Of a stretch of DNA of 42,428 nucleotides, positions 18,302 through 26,449 are shown piece after piece. The notes below the pieces were generated by a model that did not search any database, had not been told where the DNA came from, and was given only the letters and a program-made list of their open reading frames with translations. Both the position numbers and the translations under genes were made by a program. Position 1 is the first letter of the stretch, and the number at the start of each line of letters is the position of its first letter. The stretch comes from Eubacteriaceae bacterium (GTDB lineage Bacteria; Bacillota; Clostridia; Lachnospirales; Lachnospiraceae): positions 1 through 42,428 of the forward strand of contig CAJTFB010000033.1 of assembly GCA_910575665.1 (NCBI GenBank), given 5' to 3'.

Positions 18302-18676
18302 CTATTCCCATGTCAGTTTTCCTGTTTTTAATGCTTCTTCATATCTGCTGATCTTATAATCGAGGCGGTTTAATGTATCATTGATCTGCGATCTCTGTTC
18401 CAGCAGCACTTCCCGCTGGGTCGTTAGCAGCTGGTGTCTCGCTGGGATCGTGGAGTCTCCTTCCTGATACAGCTTTACGTATTCGATCATTGCCTCCACC
18501 GGTAGCCCCGCGCTTCTCATACATACCGCCAGCTCTACCCATGCCAGATCGGTTTCCTGATAATCCCGTATGCCGCCGGCAGTCCTTGTCACCGGTGGAA
18601 TCATCCCCACCCGTTCATAGTAACGCAGGGTATCCTGGGTAATCTGAAATTTTTCACTCACTTCTTTTATCGTCAT
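18302..18676 (-). CDS. MerR-family transcriptional regulator
   Basis: A 124-residue regulator from the ATG at 18676 (MTIKEVSEKFQIT), with GGGGG five bases upstream; the longer frame upstream overlaps the promoter and is rejected. The MerR winged helix-turn-helix is clear (TIKEVSEKFQITQDTLRYYERVGMIPPVTRTAGGIRDYQ), followed by the usual VELAVCMRSAGLPVEAMIEYV helix and a dimerisation coiled coil. There is no cysteine metal-binding loop, so the ligand is more likely organic or a stress signal, as in the AdhR/NmlR-like branch. It is cotranscribed with the dxs-like pseudogene and is probably autoregulated through the operator at 18713-18743. Confidence 0.9.
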   Translation of the reverse strand: MTIKEVSEKFQITQDTLRYYERVGMIPPVTRTAGGIRDYQETDLAWVELAVCMRSAGLPVEAMIEYVKLYQEGDSTIPARHQLLTTQREVLLEQRSQINDTLNRLDYKISRYEEALKTGKLTWE

Positions 18677-18712
18677 CACAGCCCCCTTTCCGGTCCGAAC
18701 CTTCTGTTTAGT

Positions 18713-18743
18713 ATAATACAACCTGGAGTGGGCTCTAAGTCAA
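18713..18743 (-). promoter_or_regulatory. MerR-type promoter with 19-base spacer and operator dyad
   Basis: On the minus strand TTGACT (18738-18743) and TATTAT (18713-18718) are separated by 19 bases, the over-long spacing typical of MerR-controlled promoters. The spacer contains an imperfect dyad, ACTTAGAG then CTCCAGGT, matching at 6 of 8 positions per half. It lies 37 bases upstream of the MerR start. Confidence 0.75.
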
Positions 18744-18848
18744 GTAAAAAATTATTTTTTATTATGAAAGTTAGGCCAAGCCCCGGAGACGCATATTATC
18801 TTAAAATTCAAATATATTGTTATATAAAAAAAAGGGAGAGTTTTAAAA

Positions 18849-19400
18849 ATGGAAGAAAACGCAACCCAACTCGTCAATCACTGCAGTTTCGCCGGTATAA
18901 GACCGATCATGGTTGATTTGCCTTATCCCCCCATACAGGCTGAACAAAAGAACCCCGTCTACGCCAACCTTCTGAGCATCGACTACTGTGGATCCGTGTC
19001 GGAGATGTCTGCGATCACCCAGTACATCAATAATGAAAACCGGATTTCCGGTGAAAAATGTGCTCTGGCAAAAACCCTCCTGGGAATCGCCATGGCGGAG
19101 ATGATGCACCTGCAGAAGCTCGGTGAACTGATCCAGCTCCTGGGTGGAACGGTAGATTTCACGGCAAGACACCAGAACGGCAGACAATCCATGTGGACAC
19201 CGGAATATCTTGTCCTCCCAGAGTTCACTGGAAAGATGCTGTTGGCGGACATCGAATCCGAAAAGTCTGCCATCAACCAATACAAAATACATATCAATAT
19301 GATCCAGGATCGCTCCGTCAATGCTGTATTGGCCCGAATCATAAAAGATGAAGAGTATCATATTCTGCTGCTTCGGGCACTGATGCAGGAGCATGCTTGA
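18849..19400 (+). CDS. Ferritin-like diiron-fold protein
   Basis: A 183-residue product; AGGGAGAG lies eight bases before the ATG. Two helix pairs carry the ferritin-like metal-binding pattern. The first has SEMSAITQYI and AEMMHLQKLGELI (Glu...ExxH). The second has DIESEKSAINQYKIHI and KDEEYHILLLRAL (Glu...ExxH). This suggests a rubrerythrin/manganese-catalase-like di-metal centre used in peroxide or oxygen defence, but no rubredoxin domain is present. It is divergent from the MerR gene, whose promoter is about 100 bases away, so co-regulation is possible. Confidence 0.75.
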   Translation: MEENATQLVNHCSFAGIRPIMVDLPYPPIQAEQKNPVYANLLSIDYCGSVSEMSAITQYINNENRISGEKCALAKTLLGIAMAEMMHLQKLGELIQLLGGTVDFTARHQNGRQSMWTPEYLVLPEFTGKMLLADIESEKSAINQYKIHINMIQDRSVNAVLARIIKDEEYHILLLRALMQEHA

Positions 19401-19405
19401 CAAAA

Positions 19406-19451
19406 GGGGCAGCCCCACGGGTAATCTCCATCATACCCGCAGGGCTGCCCC
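19406..19451. terminator. Bidirectional terminator between ferritin-like gene and histidine kinase
   Basis: GGGGCAGCCC (19406-19415) pairs perfectly with GGGCTGCCCC (19442-19451), extended by CGGGT/ACCCG. On the minus strand it is followed by TTTTGTC; on the plus strand the T content is weaker (TGATTATTG). It can end both convergent genes. Confidence 0.8.
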
Positions 19452-19486
19452 TGATTATTGTCTAAAAATCTCTGTTTCTTTCAAAT

Positions 19487-22084
19487 CTAACCGTTACATA
19501 CTTTGCCCAACACCTCAAATAATACTTCAATGTCGATCGGCTTCGCTATGTGGTCATTCATTCCGGCATCCAGCGCCGCCTTTTTATCCTCTTCAAAGGC
19601 ATTCGCTGTCATGGCAATAATTACTATCGATGCCAGCTCTTTATCTTCCAGGGACCGGATCGCTCTGGTCGCCTCATACCCATTCATGATCGGCATCTGA
19701 ACATCCATAAGGATCAGATCATAGTATCCTGGCTTTGACTCTTTAATTATTTCTACCGCGATGGAGCCATCTTCTGCCGCCTCTACTTCAAATCCTGCCT
19801 GAGACAAAATCTCATGAGCAATCTCACGATTTAACTCATTATCTTCCACAAGAAGAACTCTCTTGCCTGTAAAATCAGCAGTCTCCTCCGGCGTATCTGA
19901 CGATTCTGGTATCATCACCTGCTGACCGATGGCCTTTGACAACGTGGCCTGTAGATCCGACATAAACATTGGCTTACTGCAGAAGGCATTGACCCCTGCC
20001 GCTCTCGCCTCATCCTCTATATTGGTCCAGTCATATGCCGTCATAATAAGGATTGGCGCTGAGTCACCCACAATAGCCCGAATCTGTCTCGCAACCTCCA
20101 CGCCGCCCAGGTCTGGCAGCCTCCAATCAATAATATAGACACCAAAGGCATCGTTTAAGCTGACGGACTGTTTGGTACGAAGCACCGCTTCCTTACCTGA
20201 TAAGGTCCACTCCGACTGCATTCCCAATTTTAACAACATTCTGGTGGCGGCATCGCAGGCGTCAAAATCATCGTCCACCACCAATGCCTTTACACCGGTC
20301 AGTTCTGCGATCGGGGTATACTCCCTCTGTGTTTCCTGAAGCCTGAAGTTCATGTGAATGATAAATTCTGTCCCCTGGTCTGGCGCAGTCTTTACTTCGA
20401 TCCTGCCATCCATTAGATCGACTATGCTCTTCGTGATCGCCATTCCAAGTCCCGTTCCCTGAATGCCGCTGACCGTAGACGTCCTTTCCCGTTCAAATGG
20501 GGTAAATACTTTGTCTGCAAATTCCTGCGTCATTCCAATTCCGCTGTCTTTTACACGAAGCTCATAGGCGCCATATCCCTCTGGAGCCCCTTCTTTCTGC
20601 TTAAACTGGACAGAAATCTTGCCACCTGAAGGGGTGAATTTGATAGCATTGCTGAGAAGGTTCAGCAGAATCTGATTTAAACGCAGCTTGTCACAGTACA
20701 CATCTTCGTTCATAACATCCACCGCATCCATCAAAAGTTCCTGCTGTTTTCCCTCGATCTGCCCAATAATGATCGTATTCAGATCATGGAGAATCTCAGA
20801 GAGATTGCACTCCGTCTCATCCAGATAGATCTTCCCGCTCTCTATTCTGCTCATCTCCAGAACATCATTGATCAGCGTCAGCAAATGATTGCTGGAAGCC
20901 AGGATTTTAGCCAAATAGCCCTGAACCCGCTCCATGCTCTCTTTGCTCTGAATAGCTAGATTGGTGAAACCGATAATGGCGTTCATCGGAGTACGGATGT
21001 CATGGGACATATTGGACAGGAACGTACTCTTCGCCCTGTTGCTTTCCTCCGCCTGAATTCTCTGATAATTAAGCTTGTCATTTTTCCTGCGCACTGACAG
21101 ATAAATACAGAATACGGCAAGAAGCATCAAAACTACCAGGGCAAGCTGAACCAGACTGTTCCGGGTCATCGTCTGTCTGACAGCATCAATCTTGCTGCTG
21201 ACCAGATCGTAGTGTATCGTCGTCTTCATATACCAGTCTGTTCCCTCAATCGGCGCGTAATATGTATAATGAAGGATATCCTCCAGATAATAAGAGGCAA
21301 CACCAGACTTGCCTGAATCAATATCACTTTTTACTTTCCCTATCGAAAAACCATCTCCAAAAACGGCCTCTTTCCCCAATCCAGAAAAAAGATTGGCTTT
21401 TTCCTTAAGGTGATTGTGATTCGTCTTAATGACAAAGGACCCATCCGCCATAATTACTTCACAAAAGATCCTGCCAAAGTCATACTGGGTAAAAACCTTT
21501 TCTGAGAAAGTTTCCGCATTCACTCCGGCAACTGCCCCGGTTATTTTCCTTCCTTCGAAAGAAGTATCCTCCAGCGGCACCATAACCATGATCATATTAT
21601 TTTCATCCACCTTCTCCAAAGAAACTTTTGATGTCTTTAGATTTCTGTCAATAAATGGATATGGACGAAAATCCTGATATGGGGAAGAATCATTTATAAC
21701 ATCGCTCTCAGTATAAATAATACCTTCATTATCAACTAATGCAAAAAAATCAAATTCACTTACCTTATTCGTCTCTTTAATGCAGTTCTGTAATTTTTCC
21801 TTGCTGCCAGTATCTTCCGCATCCATGGTAGCAATCGCGATTCGAAGCTGCCTGACCTGATTTTCAAGATTGATCTGAAACTGGTTTATCTTCTGTTTGG
21901 TCAACTCCTGCAAATATACTTCACTTACATCGTAAACCGAGTTTTCTGTAGTTTTCTGAGCAGTTGTGAGGAACCAGAGGCTGGAGATTATCAGAACAAC
22001 AATCAAAACTATCAGCCCCAACACAACCCAAAAAACGGAGCGTCCTCTGGAATCTTTTACTTTATTTTGTAGTTCCTTCACCAT
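19487..22084 (-). CDS. Hybrid sensor histidine kinase with two receiver domains
   Basis: An 865-residue membrane sensor. Helix 1 is at about 18-41, an extracellular dCache-like domain at about 45-300, and helix 2 at about 311-331. HisKA follows with His361 in MSHDIRTPMNAI, then HATPase with Asn479 (LLSNAIKF), DSGIGM at 513-518 and GTGLGM at 543-548. Receiver 1 (about 598-720) has Asp653 in YIIDWRLPDLGG. Receiver 2 (about 741-862) has Asp794 in ILMDVQMPIMNG and the conserved lysine in HIAKP. Phosphotransfer probably goes on to a separate Hpt protein not in the window. Such proteins are common in Lachnospiraceae, with unknown ligands. The start ATG 22084 has AGGAGG eleven bases upstream. Confidence 0.93.
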   Translation of the reverse strand: MVKELQNKVKDSRGRSVFWVVLGLIVLIVVLIISSLWFLTTAQKTTENSVYDVSEVYLQELTKQKINQFQINLENQVRQLRIAIATMDAEDTGSKEKLQNCIKETNKVSEFDFFALVDNEGIIYTESDVINDSSPYQDFRPYPFIDRNLKTSKVSLEKVDENNMIMVMVPLEDTSFEGRKITGAVAGVNAETFSEKVFTQYDFGRIFCEVIMADGSFVIKTNHNHLKEKANLFSGLGKEAVFGDGFSIGKVKSDIDSGKSGVASYYLEDILHYTYYAPIEGTDWYMKTTIHYDLVSSKIDAVRQTMTRNSLVQLALVVLMLLAVFCIYLSVRRKNDKLNYQRIQAEESNRAKSTFLSNMSHDIRTPMNAIIGFTNLAIQSKESMERVQGYLAKILASSNHLLTLINDVLEMSRIESGKIYLDETECNLSEILHDLNTIIIGQIEGKQQELLMDAVDVMNEDVYCDKLRLNQILLNLLSNAIKFTPSGGKISVQFKQKEGAPEGYGAYELRVKDSGIGMTQEFADKVFTPFERERTSTVSGIQGTGLGMAITKSIVDLMDGRIEVKTAPDQGTEFIIHMNFRLQETQREYTPIAELTGVKALVVDDDFDACDAATRMLLKLGMQSEWTLSGKEAVLRTKQSVSLNDAFGVYIIDWRLPDLGGVEVARQIRAIVGDSAPILIMTAYDWTNIEDEARAAGVNAFCSKPMFMSDLQATLSKAIGQQVMIPESSDTPEETADFTGKRVLLVEDNELNREIAHEILSQAGFEVEAAEDGSIAVEIIKESKPGYYDLILMDVQMPIMNGYEATRAIRSLEDKELASIVIIAMTANAFEEDKKAALDAGMNDHIAKPIDIEVLFEVLGKVCNG

Positions 22085-22106
22085 GATTTTCTGAACCTCC
22101 TATCAT
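22062..22106 (-). CDS. Possible 14-codon leader peptide overlapping the histidine kinase start
   Basis: On the minus strand an ATG at 22106 has GGAGG about ten bases upstream. It opens MIGGSENHGEGTTK and a TAA stop. Its end lies 23 bases inside the histidine kinase gene, in another frame, and its codons 3-4 contain the kinase's own AGGAGG. Translation of one would affect initiation of the other. It may be a chance reading frame. Confidence 0.25.
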   Translation of the reverse strand: MIGGSENHGEGTTK

Positions 22107-22145
22107 GAAATCCTTTCCTCCGACAAAAGTTAAACATACATTGTT

Positions 22146-22174
22146 ATTATATCAAATGGTATGTTGGCTGGCAA
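22146..22174 (-). promoter_or_regulatory. Promoter of the hybrid histidine kinase
   Basis: On the minus strand TTGCCA (22169-22174) and a perfect TATAAT (22146-22151) are separated by 17 bases, about 60 bases upstream of the kinase start and just past the end of the lipoprotein gene. Confidence 0.7.
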
Positions 22175-22193
22175 TATAAAATTATTACTGGAC

Positions 22194-23432
22194 TTATCTT
22201 TTTTCCACCCGGTAATGGTAATCTGGTATATCTTTCTTGCCGTTTCCCAGGATTTTATTGCTCAAATATTGAAAGTCTCCATCTTCATAAAAGCGGACGG
22301 TAAGTTCATGTGTTACCACCGCCTCTTCACCAACCACCATCTCGCAAACGGCTTCCACTGTCAGGGTGGTGGTACCATCCTTATTTTCCCGTATCTTTGT
22401 CACCTCTGGAATACTTATCCCAAAATATGTAAGATCATAATTTGAGCACCCTAACCGCTCCCAGGCATACTCCCCCTTTTTTTCATCATACACAGCGTAT
22501 CTTCGTAACTCCTCTGGAGTAACTGGAAGATATTCCATGATCAAGCTCTCGAACTCGCTCCTAGGAATGCCATCTCCATAGACCTTCACCTCAAACTTCT
22601 TCCCATATTTCATCTCATACAGACAATCATACATGCCATTAAAATCTAATTTTTTCATATGGTCAGCGTCCCAGTTTGAACACAGCAGATTATTCCCCTG
22701 ATACCCCAATCCCAGCACACATTTTTTTGACAGTTCCCGGTGCCGCTTTTTCATCGGCCTTACCCGGATCATTCGGCTGCCATCCACCATCTCGGTTACC
22801 TCCGGTGGTTCCGGCACACATAATTGGTAGCAGAACCATCCCTTTTTTGTATAACTCCACTCTTTGATCCTGGTATATGAAAGATAAAATAAAACCGATC
22901 CGCCTTTCCCATCCCAACCTGCACTGGCACTCAACACAAACAGATCCTTTCCATTAAATATATATTTTTCCCTTCCGAGGCCGCCATCAGAATGAATTTT
23001 ATAAATGGTTATAGTTCCGCTCTTTCCCTCCTGACAGTCAGACAAAAAGCTCTCCATCTTCCCATAATTGCCCATGCCAGAGTATGTAACTGAGGTTATG
23101 ACAGGTTGTCCTGTCTGTTTCACCTTTGCCCGCATCTCCAAAAGAGTTTTTTCGCCAATCACAACATTGGATGCTTTTCCCTTATCTGCTTTGGCATAAA
23201 TATCAGAAATAAGTTCCATAACTTCGATACATTCTGACTGGGCTTCCTGCTTCTCGCTTTCTTCTATCGGGAGATCATAGCCTTTTTCCTGTTGCTCTGA
23301 TAATACCTTATTTTCCGCCTCCTTTACAAAAGCTTTTTGGGGCGACTCTACACGTTTCCCACATCCAATCATAATTACCACTGACAGAACTACAAGACTC
23401 CCAAATATACTCGTCTGTTTGATCATGTTCAT
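22194..23432 (-). CDS. Lipoprotein of unknown function
   Basis: A 412-residue exported lipoprotein. The signal peptide MNMIKQTSIFGSLVVLSVVIMIGCG ends in a lipobox (IMIG-C), so the mature protein starts at that cysteine and is anchored on the outer face of the membrane. The start is ATG 23432 (or 23426), with GGAGGG just upstream; the frame's first GTG at 23444 precedes that site. The mature part is a beta-rich protein without a domain I can name (perhaps the DUF6070 group, from memory). It lies upstream of the histidine kinase on the same strand, but the kinase has its own promoter, so a functional link is speculative. Confidence 0.75.
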   Translation of the reverse strand: MNMIKQTSIFGSLVVLSVVIMIGCGKRVESPQKAFVKEAENKVLSEQQEKGYDLPIEESEKQEAQSECIEVMELISDIYAKADKGKASNVVIGEKTLLEMRAKVKQTGQPVITSVTYSGMGNYGKMESFLSDCQEGKSGTITIYKIHSDGGLGREKYIFNGKDLFVLSASAGWDGKGGSVLFYLSYTRIKEWSYTKKGWFCYQLCVPEPPEVTEMVDGSRMIRVRPMKKRHRELSKKCVLGLGYQGNNLLCSNWDADHMKKLDFNGMYDCLYEMKYGKKFEVKVYGDGIPRSEFESLIMEYLPVTPEELRRYAVYDEKKGEYAWERLGCSNYDLTYFGISIPEVTKIRENKDGTTTLTVEAVCEMVVGEEAVVTHELTVRFYEDGDFQYLSNKILGNGKKDIPDYHYRVEKR

Positions 23433-23495
23433 TTTTCCCTCCACTTAGCTCTATGACGCCAATTCGAGCTATTACAATTATAAGATTTTTGGTTT

Positions 23496-23526
23496 TAAAA
23501 AAATTCCTGTTTCCAGGAACTTTTTT
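23496..23526. terminator. Bidirectional intrinsic terminator
   Basis: TTCCTG-TTTC-CAGGAA (23504-23519) is flanked by A-runs on one side and T-runs on the other. On the minus strand the loop is GAAA and the stem is followed by seven T's. It separates the DUF2935 gene from the lipoprotein gene. Confidence 0.75.
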
Positions 23527-23596
23527 ATTAAATATTACACTTGTAGGATTTGAAAGTCAAGTGGAAGTTTAGTCCAACTACTAATGTTATACATCG

Positions 23597-23632
23597 ACAG
23601 CACCGCAGAACCTATGTCGTCTGCGATGCTGT
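23597..23632 (-). other. Stable hairpin after the DUF2935 gene
   Basis: ACAGCATCGCAG and CTGCGGTGCTGT pair over 12 positions with one G-T pair, a few bases past the DUF2935 stop. There is no T-run, so it may protect the 3' end of the transcript and act together with the terminator at 23496-23526. Confidence 0.5.
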
Positions 23633-23641
23633 TTCAAACTC

Positions 23642-24565
23642 CTAACAATCCTTGCTTTTCTCCACATCTTCTAGAATCCGTAAATAATGATTCGCTTCTC
23701 GAAGTACATGATCTGCCAGAAGAGGCAGAATGATTGAACGTATCTCACAACCAGTAATACCTTCTGTGCCAGCCGTTTTAAACCGCTGGTATTTTTCTGT
23801 CGTGTGCAGAGCTTTAGCTGTCAGTTCATCCATTATACACAGATCACGATCTCTTGCCTCTTCCAGCAGATGTTTATAATCCTCCACAAATTCATCTGCC
23901 GTTCTTATCAAATCACATTCTGTAGGATCAAGGAGCCCTCGGATAAACTGTGCATGTTCCATCATAATCTGATTCCAGAACATTTCCATTTCTCTGATCC
24001 CTGCCGGTGATATCCTTCCTTTATGCTCAAGCTCATTGATAACCTGACGATACAGTTTTGCTTCCCGCAGGATGTGTTCGATCAACAGCGGATAATTAGT
24101 CGTAAAAAGCCGGCATCCTGTTACCTGCCGAAGAATTTCTTCCTTTAAAGCAATCAATCCATTCAGCGCCCTCGCCATTTGATGATTCAGTCTCCTGACA
24201 GCCTGAATCATTTCCCGGTTCAGATTATTTGAACAATCGCTGCGAAGCCGCTCCTCCGCCTCTGTAATCTGCGTATCAATGGAAATACCTATTAATTTAC
24301 TTGTCTGGCACTCTGCCTTAACTGTGTATTCCGTTACCACTTCCCCCGAAGCCAGAACCGCTTCACTTACCACACCATCGGCAAGCTGAACAGCCCTCCG
24401 AAGTCCATCTTCAAACTCTTCCCTAAAGTGATCTGCCCTCTGTCGAAAATCCTTCTCCTTTTCTGGAAAAGATGCCTGAAGGAATAACGCGTGTTCCTTC
24501 ATTATCCTTCCAAAAAAAGATGTGTTTCCAGCGATAATGTTACATATTTTTTCATCGTTTTGCAT
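23642..24565 (-). CDS. DUF2935 protein (two ferritin-like helical bundles)
   Basis: A 307-residue cytoplasmic protein with two homologous halves. The first has FFGRIMKEHALFLQASF and PLLIEHILREAKLYRQVI. The second has FWNQIMMEHAQFIRGLL and PLLADHVLREANHYLRIL. The repeated EHAxF and EHILREA/DHVLREA motifs supply Glu and His residues and define DUF2935, a ferritin-like family proposed to bind metal; its role is not established. The ribosome binding site at ATG 24565 is weak, and no better start is seen. It stands alone between terminator structures and the macrodomain gene, 65 bases downstream of it. Confidence 0.8.
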   Translation of the reverse strand: MQNDEKICNIIAGNTSFFGRIMKEHALFLQASFPEKEKDFRQRADHFREEFEDGLRRAVQLADGVVSEAVLASGEVVTEYTVKAECQTSKLIGISIDTQITEAEERLRSDCSNNLNREMIQAVRRLNHQMARALNGLIALKEEILRQVTGCRLFTTNYPLLIEHILREAKLYRQVINELEHKGRISPAGIREMEMFWNQIMMEHAQFIRGLLDPTECDLIRTADEFVEDYKHLLEEARDRDLCIMDELTAKALHTTEKYQRFKTAGTEGITGCEIRSIILPLLADHVLREANHYLRILEDVEKSKDC

Positions 24566-24630
24566 ACCTATATAATTTATGGATTTCTATATTGTATGCG
24601 AAAAATACAAAATGTTGACGCGAAAACATG

Positions 24631-25155
24631 TTATAAAATACTCTTATACATATCAAAGGTTCTTGTGTCAAAGCACGACAGAATCACAGCCATTTCATAA
24701 TCTTCATTGGCTTCAAGCCATCTGATTATCGTATGCAGGGCAGTCGGCGCCGCCTTCTCCAACGGGTAGCCATACACTCCAGTAGATATCGCCGGAAAGG
24801 CAATTCTGTGTATCTCATTTTTTTTCGCTAGTTCCAACGAATTCCAATAGCAGTCTGACAGCAGCTTTTCATCAGAGTGACTTCCTGAATAGACGGGACC
24901 GACCGTATGAATCACATACTCTGCTTTCAGATTATATCCTTTTGTGATCTTTGCCTCCCCAGTATCACAGCCATTCAATGTTTTGCACTCTTCAAGGAGT
25001 CCTCTACCCGCAGCACGGTGAATAGCGCCGTCCACTCCCCCTCCGCCATGAAGGCTGTGGTTCGCAGCGTTGACGATACATTGACAATCCAGCTGTGTGA
25101 TATCCCCCTTTTCAATCGAAATTCTGTTTTTCCATTTCTTGTGTATCTTTAGCAT
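24631..25155 (-). CDS. Macrodomain protein (ADP-ribose / O-acetyl-ADP-ribose hydrolase type)
   Basis: A 174-residue MacroD-like protein from ATG 25155 (MLKIHKKWK), with GAGGTG a few bases upstream; a GTG four codons earlier overlaps that site. ADP-ribose binding motifs are intact: GDITQLDCQCIVNAAN, the glycine loop LHGGGGVDGAIHRAAG, and AFPAISTGVYGYPLEKAA. Enzymes of this type deacetylate O-acetyl-ADP-ribose and remove mono-ADP-ribose from proteins or nucleic acids. It follows the HNH pseudogene by 58 bases and may have been cotranscribed with it. Its cellular substrate is unknown. Confidence 0.88.
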   Translation of the reverse strand: MLKIHKKWKNRISIEKGDITQLDCQCIVNAANHSLHGGGGVDGAIHRAAGRGLLEECKTLNGCDTGEAKITKGYNLKAEYVIHTVGPVYSGSHSDEKLLSDCYWNSLELAKKNEIHRIAFPAISTGVYGYPLEKAAPTALHTIIRWLEANEDYEMAVILSCFDTRTFDMYKSIL

Positions 25156-25213
25156 ATGACACCTCACTTTTTCTCCAATGATAGATTCTTTTTACAGAGC
25201 AAAGAAACAAGGT

Positions 25214-26007
25214 TCAATTTCCGTTATCCCCTGTGTAAATCCAGTTTTGAAACCCGCAGTTTTTCGCCGACTGATAAACGGGCTGAACCACTTCTTTCAG
25301 TGCATTTGAAAATTCCAGAAGGGACAGGCCTTTTTTGTAAATACGCCCCCGTATCTCATTGCTATTTAAATGCTCGCTGGCACATATTTCAAAAGCCTCC
25401 AATTCCGTTTCTGCAGATACATAATCATGTTGTATTTTAGCCATCCCTTTAATATCTCCTGGTTTTTATGGATATACTTAACCCATTCTGGCTGAATATA
25501 GATCTCCGTCTGCATACCATTCGCTTCTGAGATATAATACATGAGGCGTTTTTCCCAATTGATCCTGGCGATCAGACTCCCTTCTGACACATTCCACGCG
25601 TCGCCCTTCATCGACTCCATAAATGGCGCCTGTAGACGATAGGGAACATTAAAAGTAAGGATACGTTTTTTCTGCGCAACCTCTTTATCCTCACAGTGTT
25701 TTAAATAGTCAAGTAGCTCCCCTTTCTTTTCTGAAGGCTTTATGCTGCTAATACAGCTGATATGATGAATCAGTCTCTCTAACGTATCCTTTGGTCCCAG
25801 ATTCAAGTGATACTCCGTCACCATATACCAGGCGTCAGCGATCATCTCATCAATTAATTCTTCATATGTAATAACATCTTTTCCCTCTAATACCTTTGTT
25901 AGGATCGCCTGAAACCAAAAGTATTTGTAACATTCGCTGGTTTTTTCAAACAGACGGTTTAGGTATTGGACTTCTATTTCCAGATTGTCGGAATTTGGTA
26001 ATTGCAT
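25214..26007 (-). pseudogene. HNH-endonuclease-type protein with the HNH core deleted
   Basis: The N-terminal frame from ATG 26007 (MQLPNSDNLEIEVQYLNRLF...YKYFWFQAIL) runs through IYIQPEWVKYIHKNQEILKGWLKYN to YLQKRN, the N-terminal domain of a family of about 300-350-residue HNH endonucleases. It then shifts frame into a C-terminal piece, EAFEICASEHLNSNE...LKEVVQPVYQSAKNCGFQNWIY, that ends the same family. The intervening DHF..W...N HNH segment is absent. The upstream frame ends by a TAA near 25366, and the C-terminal frame stops at 25214. No nuclease activity is expected. Family assignment is from memory of the layout. Confidence 0.6.
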
Positions 26008-26131
26008 AGGGCACCTCGTATTGGTAGTAGTATTCTTCTATTTATGTTCTATAATAAAACGTTCTGTAGGTAGGGAAGGAGCTTCTATTGAGAAAATCTC
26101 ATTATTATTTTATACCTTCTTAAGCTGATTC

Positions 26132-26398
26132 TTAACGCTCTTCTAACGTCACCATTATTTTATCTCCAAAAGACTTACCGATCTTTTTACGTATATCTTT
26201 CCTGACGCCGATAATATAACCTGGTGTTCCCATTTTTACTACCTGTCCATCATAAGGTTCACCATCAAAAGTAGCATGGACCAATAACCGTCCCTTTCCA
26301 TATACCCCTTTTATGTCTATCGGTACCTCTACATACGCTGCATCCATATCTCCTTTTTGTAAAATAACTGCTGTAAATTCATGCAAAGTCTTTGCCAT
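26132..26398 (-). CDS. DUF1905 domain protein
   Basis: An 88-residue protein from ATG 26398 ([14 protein letters not shown]), with AAAGGAG eight bases upstream. The sequence [31 protein letters not shown] followed by [26 protein letters not shown] is the DUF1905 beta-barrel, often found alone or fused to a YdeI-type domain. Function is not known. It sits between the DUF1848 gene and the HNH pseudogene on the same strand. Confidence 0.8.
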   Translation of the reverse strand: MAKTLHEFTAVILQKGDMDAAYVEVPIDIKGVYGKGRLLVHATFDGEPYDGQVVKMGTPGYIIGVRKDIRKKIGKSFGDKIMVTLEER

Positions 26399-26449
26399 TG
26401 AAAACACTCCTTTTACCCAATAAAAAAATGTCGATTCAAACCAGATTTA

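Noticed and set aside
18843-19418. A 191-codon minus-strand ORF opposite the ferritin-like gene
   Set aside because: It covers the same bases as the plus-strand gene, which has a good ribosome binding site and ferritin-like motifs.
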